From: Burkholderia contaminans
Lineage (GTDB): Bacteria > Pseudomonadota > Gammaproteobacteria > Burkholderiales > Burkholderiaceae
DNA length: 64,000 nt
Direction of reading: 5' to 3'
NCBI RefSeq assembly: GCF_029633825.1
Contig: NZ_CP090642.1
Span: forward strand, 1,464,526 to 1,528,525
Every line of letters starts with the position of its first letter. Positions within the stretch are counted from its first letter, which is position 1. The notes under the pieces are model-generated. The model saw nothing but the letters and a program-made list of their open reading frames with translations, was not told the origin of the DNA and did not search any database. Positions 61,277-64,000 of the stretch are shown in pieces. The position numbers and the translations under genes were made by a program.

Positions 61277-62242
61277 ATGCCGAAGATCGTGGGAATTTTC
61301 GCCGTTCCGGGCGTTCAACTGCTCGATGTCTCCGCACCGCTCGACGTCTTCGCGCAAGCGAACGCCGAATGCGGGAAGCCGTTCTATACGTTGCGGATCA
61401 TCGCGAGCGAGTCGGGCCCGATCCGCAGCTCGTCCGGTGCGCAGTTGCTGCCTGACTGGATCGTTCCCGACATTCCGGAGCGCATCGACACGCTGCTGGT
61501 CGCCGGCGCGCCGAGCGCCGGCCGGATCTCGCTGCGCACCGACGTCCTCGCGTGGCTGCGAACGACTGCCGTGCAGAGCAAGCGCTACGGCTCGATCTGC
61601 ACCGGCGCGTTCATCCTCGCGGCCACCGGCCTGCTGAAAGGGCGTCACCTGACCACGCACTGGGCCGCAGCCGACGCGCTTGCCGAAGCGTATCCATCGC
61701 TCGCCGTCGACGCGGACGCGCTGTACGTGCGCGACGGCAAGCTGCGCACCGGCGCCGGCGTCACGGCCGGGCTCGATCTCGCACTCGCGCTGGTCGAGGA
61801 AGATCTCGGCCGCGAGATCGCGCGGCGCGTCGCCGCGCAACTGGTCATGTTCTTCAAGCGCCCGGGCGGACAACTCCAATTCAGCCGCAAGGGCGAGGCG
61901 CGCCCCGCCGGACGTTCGGTACTGCAGGAGGTCCAGCGCTGGATCGCGGCGAATCCGGAACTCGAGCATTCGGTGGCGGAGATGGCGAAGCATGCGGGCA
62001 TGAGCCCGCGCCACTTCGCACGGCTGTTCCGCGCGGAAGTCGGCATGACGCCGGCCGCATGGGTCGAGGCGACCCGCATTTCGGCCGCCCGCCACTTGCT
62101 CGAGAACGGCCACGACACGCCGAAACAGGTCGCCGCGAAATGCGGCTTCGCAAATGTCGATACGCTCAGGCGGTCGTTCACCCGGCACGTCGGAATCACG
62201 CCTGCCGAATACCGGAAACGGCAGGCGGTCCTGGTCGAGTGA
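61277..62242 (+). CDS. GlxA-type AraC regulator with DJ-1/PfpI domain
   Basis: The 321-residue product has an N-terminal DJ-1/PfpI-like sensor domain (about residues 1-190) with the cysteine in GSICTGAFILAATGLL, and a C-terminal AraC double helix-turn-helix (about 215-315: HSVAEMAKHAGMSPRHFARL and PKQVAAKCGFANVDTLRRSF). The ATG at 61277 begins the sensor domain (MPKIVGIFAVPGVQLLDV); upstream starts add an unlikely tail. It diverges from the HD hydrolase gene and may control it. From 62243 to 62559 no gene was seen. Confidence 0.92.
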   Translation: MPKIVGIFAVPGVQLLDVSAPLDVFAQANAECGKPFYTLRIIASESGPIRSSSGAQLLPDWIVPDIPERIDTLLVAGAPSAGRISLRTDVLAWLRTTAVQSKRYGSICTGAFILAATGLLKGRHLTTHWAAADALAEAYPSLAVDADALYVRDGKLRTGAGVTAGLDLALALVEEDLGREIARRVAAQLVMFFKRPGGQLQFSRKGEARPAGRSVLQEVQRWIAANPELEHSVAEMAKHAGMSPRHFARLFRAEVGMTPAAWVEATRISAARHLLENGHDTPKQVAAKCGFANVDTLRRSFTRHVGITPAEYRKRQAVLVE

Positions 62243-62559
62243 CGCGGCAATTCGCGCGATACCGAGCGAACGATATCAACTGCCCCGCTCCAATACTTCG
62301 TAATCCGATTTAACTGATCGTTTTGTGGCGCCGACCGATCGACGACATCGCCCCGCACATAGCTCCGTCCGCAGTCCATATCGAGCGCCGGACGGCCGCA
62401 CAATCATCAGACGAAATACCCGCCAACCCGGATCGTTTACCCAGTTGCAATAATTATTCGCTGGAACGCGTATTTCCGACCGGTAACGCGATCGCTACGA
62501 TGCAATCAACCGCTGAACGCAACAAGCGAGGCGCGAAATCAATGAAACCGGAGGTCATC

Positions 62560-62871
62560 ATGAAGTCGTTCATCTACGCTGTCGTCGCCGCAACCGCCCT
62601 GTCCGCGTCGTACGGTGCATTCGCACAGTCGAACCCGTCGGGCCAGCTGACGCGCGCCCAGGTGCGCGCGGAACTCGTCCAGCTCGAACAGGCCGGCTAC
62701 AAGCCCGAAGTCTCCGACCAGTATTACCCGCGTGCGTTGCAGACCGCCCAGGCCCGCGTGACGAACGCCGATGAAACCGGCTACGGCGCGCAAGCCGCCG
62801 CCGGCGTGCGCGCCGGCCGTGCGATCGCGGTCAAGCAGGACGGCCGCGACTCCGTATATTTCGGCCAGTAA
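62560..62871 (+). CDS. DUF4148 family secreted protein
   Basis: The 103-residue product has a signal peptide ([18 protein letters not shown], cut near AFA-Q) and a short mature domain typical of DUF4148: [20 protein letters not shown] and a C-terminal tail ending SVYFGQ. Members are abundant in Burkholderia and have no known function. GGAGG lies 5 bases before the ATG, and a terminator hairpin follows. A single-gene unit. Confidence 0.92.
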   Translation: MKSFIYAVVAATALSASYGAFAQSNPSGQLTRAQVRAELVQLEQAGYKPEVSDQYYPRALQTAQARVTNADETGYGAQAAAGVRAGRAIAVKQDGRDSVYFGQ

Positions 62872-62915
62872 GCAGAGCACGCCCCACGCGTATTCCGATA
62901 CGCACGCGGCAAACG

Positions 62916-62951
62916 AAACACCCCGCTCCCGTTTATCGGGGCGGGGTGTTT
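62916..62951 (+). terminator. Terminator after the DUF4148 gene
   Basis: An inverted repeat pairs AAACACCCCGC (62916-62926) with GCGGGGTGTTT (62941-62951). An inner CCCG/CGGG pair lies within the intervening 14 bases, and TGCTTT follows. It starts 45 bases after the DUF4148 stop. Confidence 0.75.
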
Positions 62952-63194
62952 GCTTTCCGGACGACCGCCTCCGGAGCGAATCGCGCACCTCGATCGAAGC
63001 GATCTCGCAGATCGCGAGTCGCACGGCGCGCGACACGCCGGCAGCCTGTGTTTGCGCATAGAATGGCCGCGTGGTCGGTGCCGGCCGAAACGAACGCGAG
63101 CGGAACCACGACGCCCGGCTTGCCCGATCGTCGCCGTGCCCGCAGGCCGGCCCCGATGCCGCACTCATCGCATTTTTCGAAAAGGAGCGGTTTC

Positions 63195-63908
63195 ATGTCT
63201 CAAACATCCGGTTCCATGATCACGTTTCGACGCCCGGACGGCCAGGAACTGCAGGGCTATCTTGCCACGCCGGCCAAGACCGAAGGTGCGCCCGCGGTCG
63301 TCGTCATCCAGGAATGGTGGGGGCTGAACGACCAGATCCGCGGCGTCGCGGATCGCCTCGCGCGCTGTGGCTACTTCGCGCTCGTGCCCGACCTGTATCG
63401 CGGCAAATCGACGGTCGAGGAAGAGGAAGCACACCACCTGATGACCGGGCTCGATTTCGGCGACGCAGCTTCACAGGACATTCCGGGCGCCGTCACGCAT
63501 CTGAAGACGCTCGCCTCGCGTGTCGCGGTGACGGGTTACTGCATGGGCGGCGCACTCACGCTGCTGTCGCTGCAGTTCGCCGATGCGGATGCGGGCGTCA
63601 CGTGGTACGGCCTCCCGCCGCTCGACTACCTCGATCCGGCGAAGATCAAGGTGCCGCTGATGGGCCACTGGAGCACGCAGGACGCGTTCTTCGCGATCGA
63701 CCAGGTCGATGCGCTCGAGAAGAAGCTGACCGATGCAAAGGTCAATGTCGAATTCCATCGCTATCTCGCGCATCACGCGTTCGCGAACGAAACGGCCGTC
63801 GGCCCCGGCCGCATCGCCGGCACACAGTTCGATCCGGTATGGTCGCAAATGGCGTGGGATCGCACGCTGACGTTCTTCGGCCGCACGCTTTGGGCGAAGC
63901 AGGGGTAA
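63195..63908 (+). CDS. Dienelactone hydrolase family protein
   Basis: The 237-residue product is an alpha/beta hydrolase of the dienelactone hydrolase family. The nucleophile is cysteine in VTGYCMGGALTLLS (near residue 118), with the acid in WSTQDAFFAID and the histidine in YLAHHAFAN. The N-terminal part PAVVVIQEWWGLNDQI contains the typical EWWG motif. AAAGGAG precedes the ATG at 63195 by about 8 bases. Substrates of relatives include dienelactones and other esters; here unknown. A terminator follows at the window edge. Confidence 0.92.
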   Translation: MSQTSGSMITFRRPDGQELQGYLATPAKTEGAPAVVVIQEWWGLNDQIRGVADRLARCGYFALVPDLYRGKSTVEEEEAHHLMTGLDFGDAASQDIPGAVTHLKTLASRVAVTGYCMGGALTLLSLQFADADAGVTWYGLPPLDYLDPAKIKVPLMGHWSTQDAFFAIDQVDALEKKLTDAKVNVEFHRYLAHHAFANETAVGPGRIAGTQFDPVWSQMAWDRTLTFFGRTLWAKQG

Positions 63909-63967
63909 CGTCACACCACGTTCGACGCACACTGCGGCCGCGCATGCGTCGGACAGCCGCACAAGGA

Positions 63968-63999
63968 AAAACGCCACGGACGAAAGTCCGTGGCGTTTT
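63968..63999 (+). terminator. Terminator hairpin at the window edge
   Basis: A perfect 14-bp stem AAAACGCCACGGAC/GTCCGTGGCGTTTT with a GAAA loop. It carries an A/T tract on both sides and can act in both directions, ending the dienelactone hydrolase transcript. Confidence 0.88.
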
Positions 64000-64000
64000 C

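Overview
The window is high-GC chromosomal DNA that reads as a Burkholderia, probably of the B. cepacia complex. The reasons are the beta-proteobacterial 16S and 23S rRNA genes, the codon bias, and families common in that genus (DUF1120 pilins, DUF4148, GlxA-type AraC regulators, an NCS1 permease beside PreTA). No phage, plasmid backbone, insertion sequence or CRISPR array was seen. A ribosomal RNA operon lies in the middle, on the minus strand.

Layout. 0.1-1.3 kb: a Rieske oxygenase. 1.3-4.4 kb (minus): nupC-type transporter, deoA and cdd for pyrimidine nucleoside salvage. 4.8-13 kb: a reductive pyrimidine-breakdown operon (minus; amidase, preT, preA, NCS1 permease, dihydropyrimidinase) with a divergent RutR-like TetR regulator and a palindromic operator at the operon promoter. 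13.1-22.3 kb (minus): a chaperone-usher pilus locus with six tandem DUF1120-type pilins, chaperone, usher and a distal secreted protein, visibly lower in GC, with a divergent orphan response regulator. 23-28 kb: a three-gene acyl-CoA operon (synthetase, SDR, thiolase) with a divergent AraC regulator, then a permease remnant. 28-34 kb: small single genes, a chemoreceptor, and an ECF sigma factor followed by a small membrane protein, an unusual ferredoxin and a methyltransferase.

34.2-39.7 kb: rrn operon (16S, tRNA-Ile, tRNA-Ala, 23S, 5S) with promoter, boxA elements and terminator. 40-47 kb (minus): DUF429 protein, MESH1-like HD hydrolase, and a YhaO/YhaN-like (SbcD/SbcC-like) nuclease-ATPase pair. 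47-53 kb: secreted proteins of unknown function and a gamma-glutamyltransferase. 53-57 kb: LysR regulator, ASST-fold protein, NCS2 permease ending in a GACGGC hexanucleotide tract, and a DUF2165 membrane protein. 57-59.3 kb: a tyrosine-recombinase-like protein lacking most catalytic residues, then a RES-Xre toxin-antitoxin pair with a periodic operator array. 59.5-64 kb: DUF1289 protein, a frameshifted gene, an HD hydrolase, a GlxA-type regulator, DUF4148 and a dienelactone hydrolase.

The stretches most worth a closer look are the pilin array with its near-identical 223-bp repeats, the ECF sigma/ferredoxin unit, the degenerate recombinase, and the regulatory sites of the pyrimidine and RES-Xre operons. 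All functions are read from sequence motifs and context. No database search was run.
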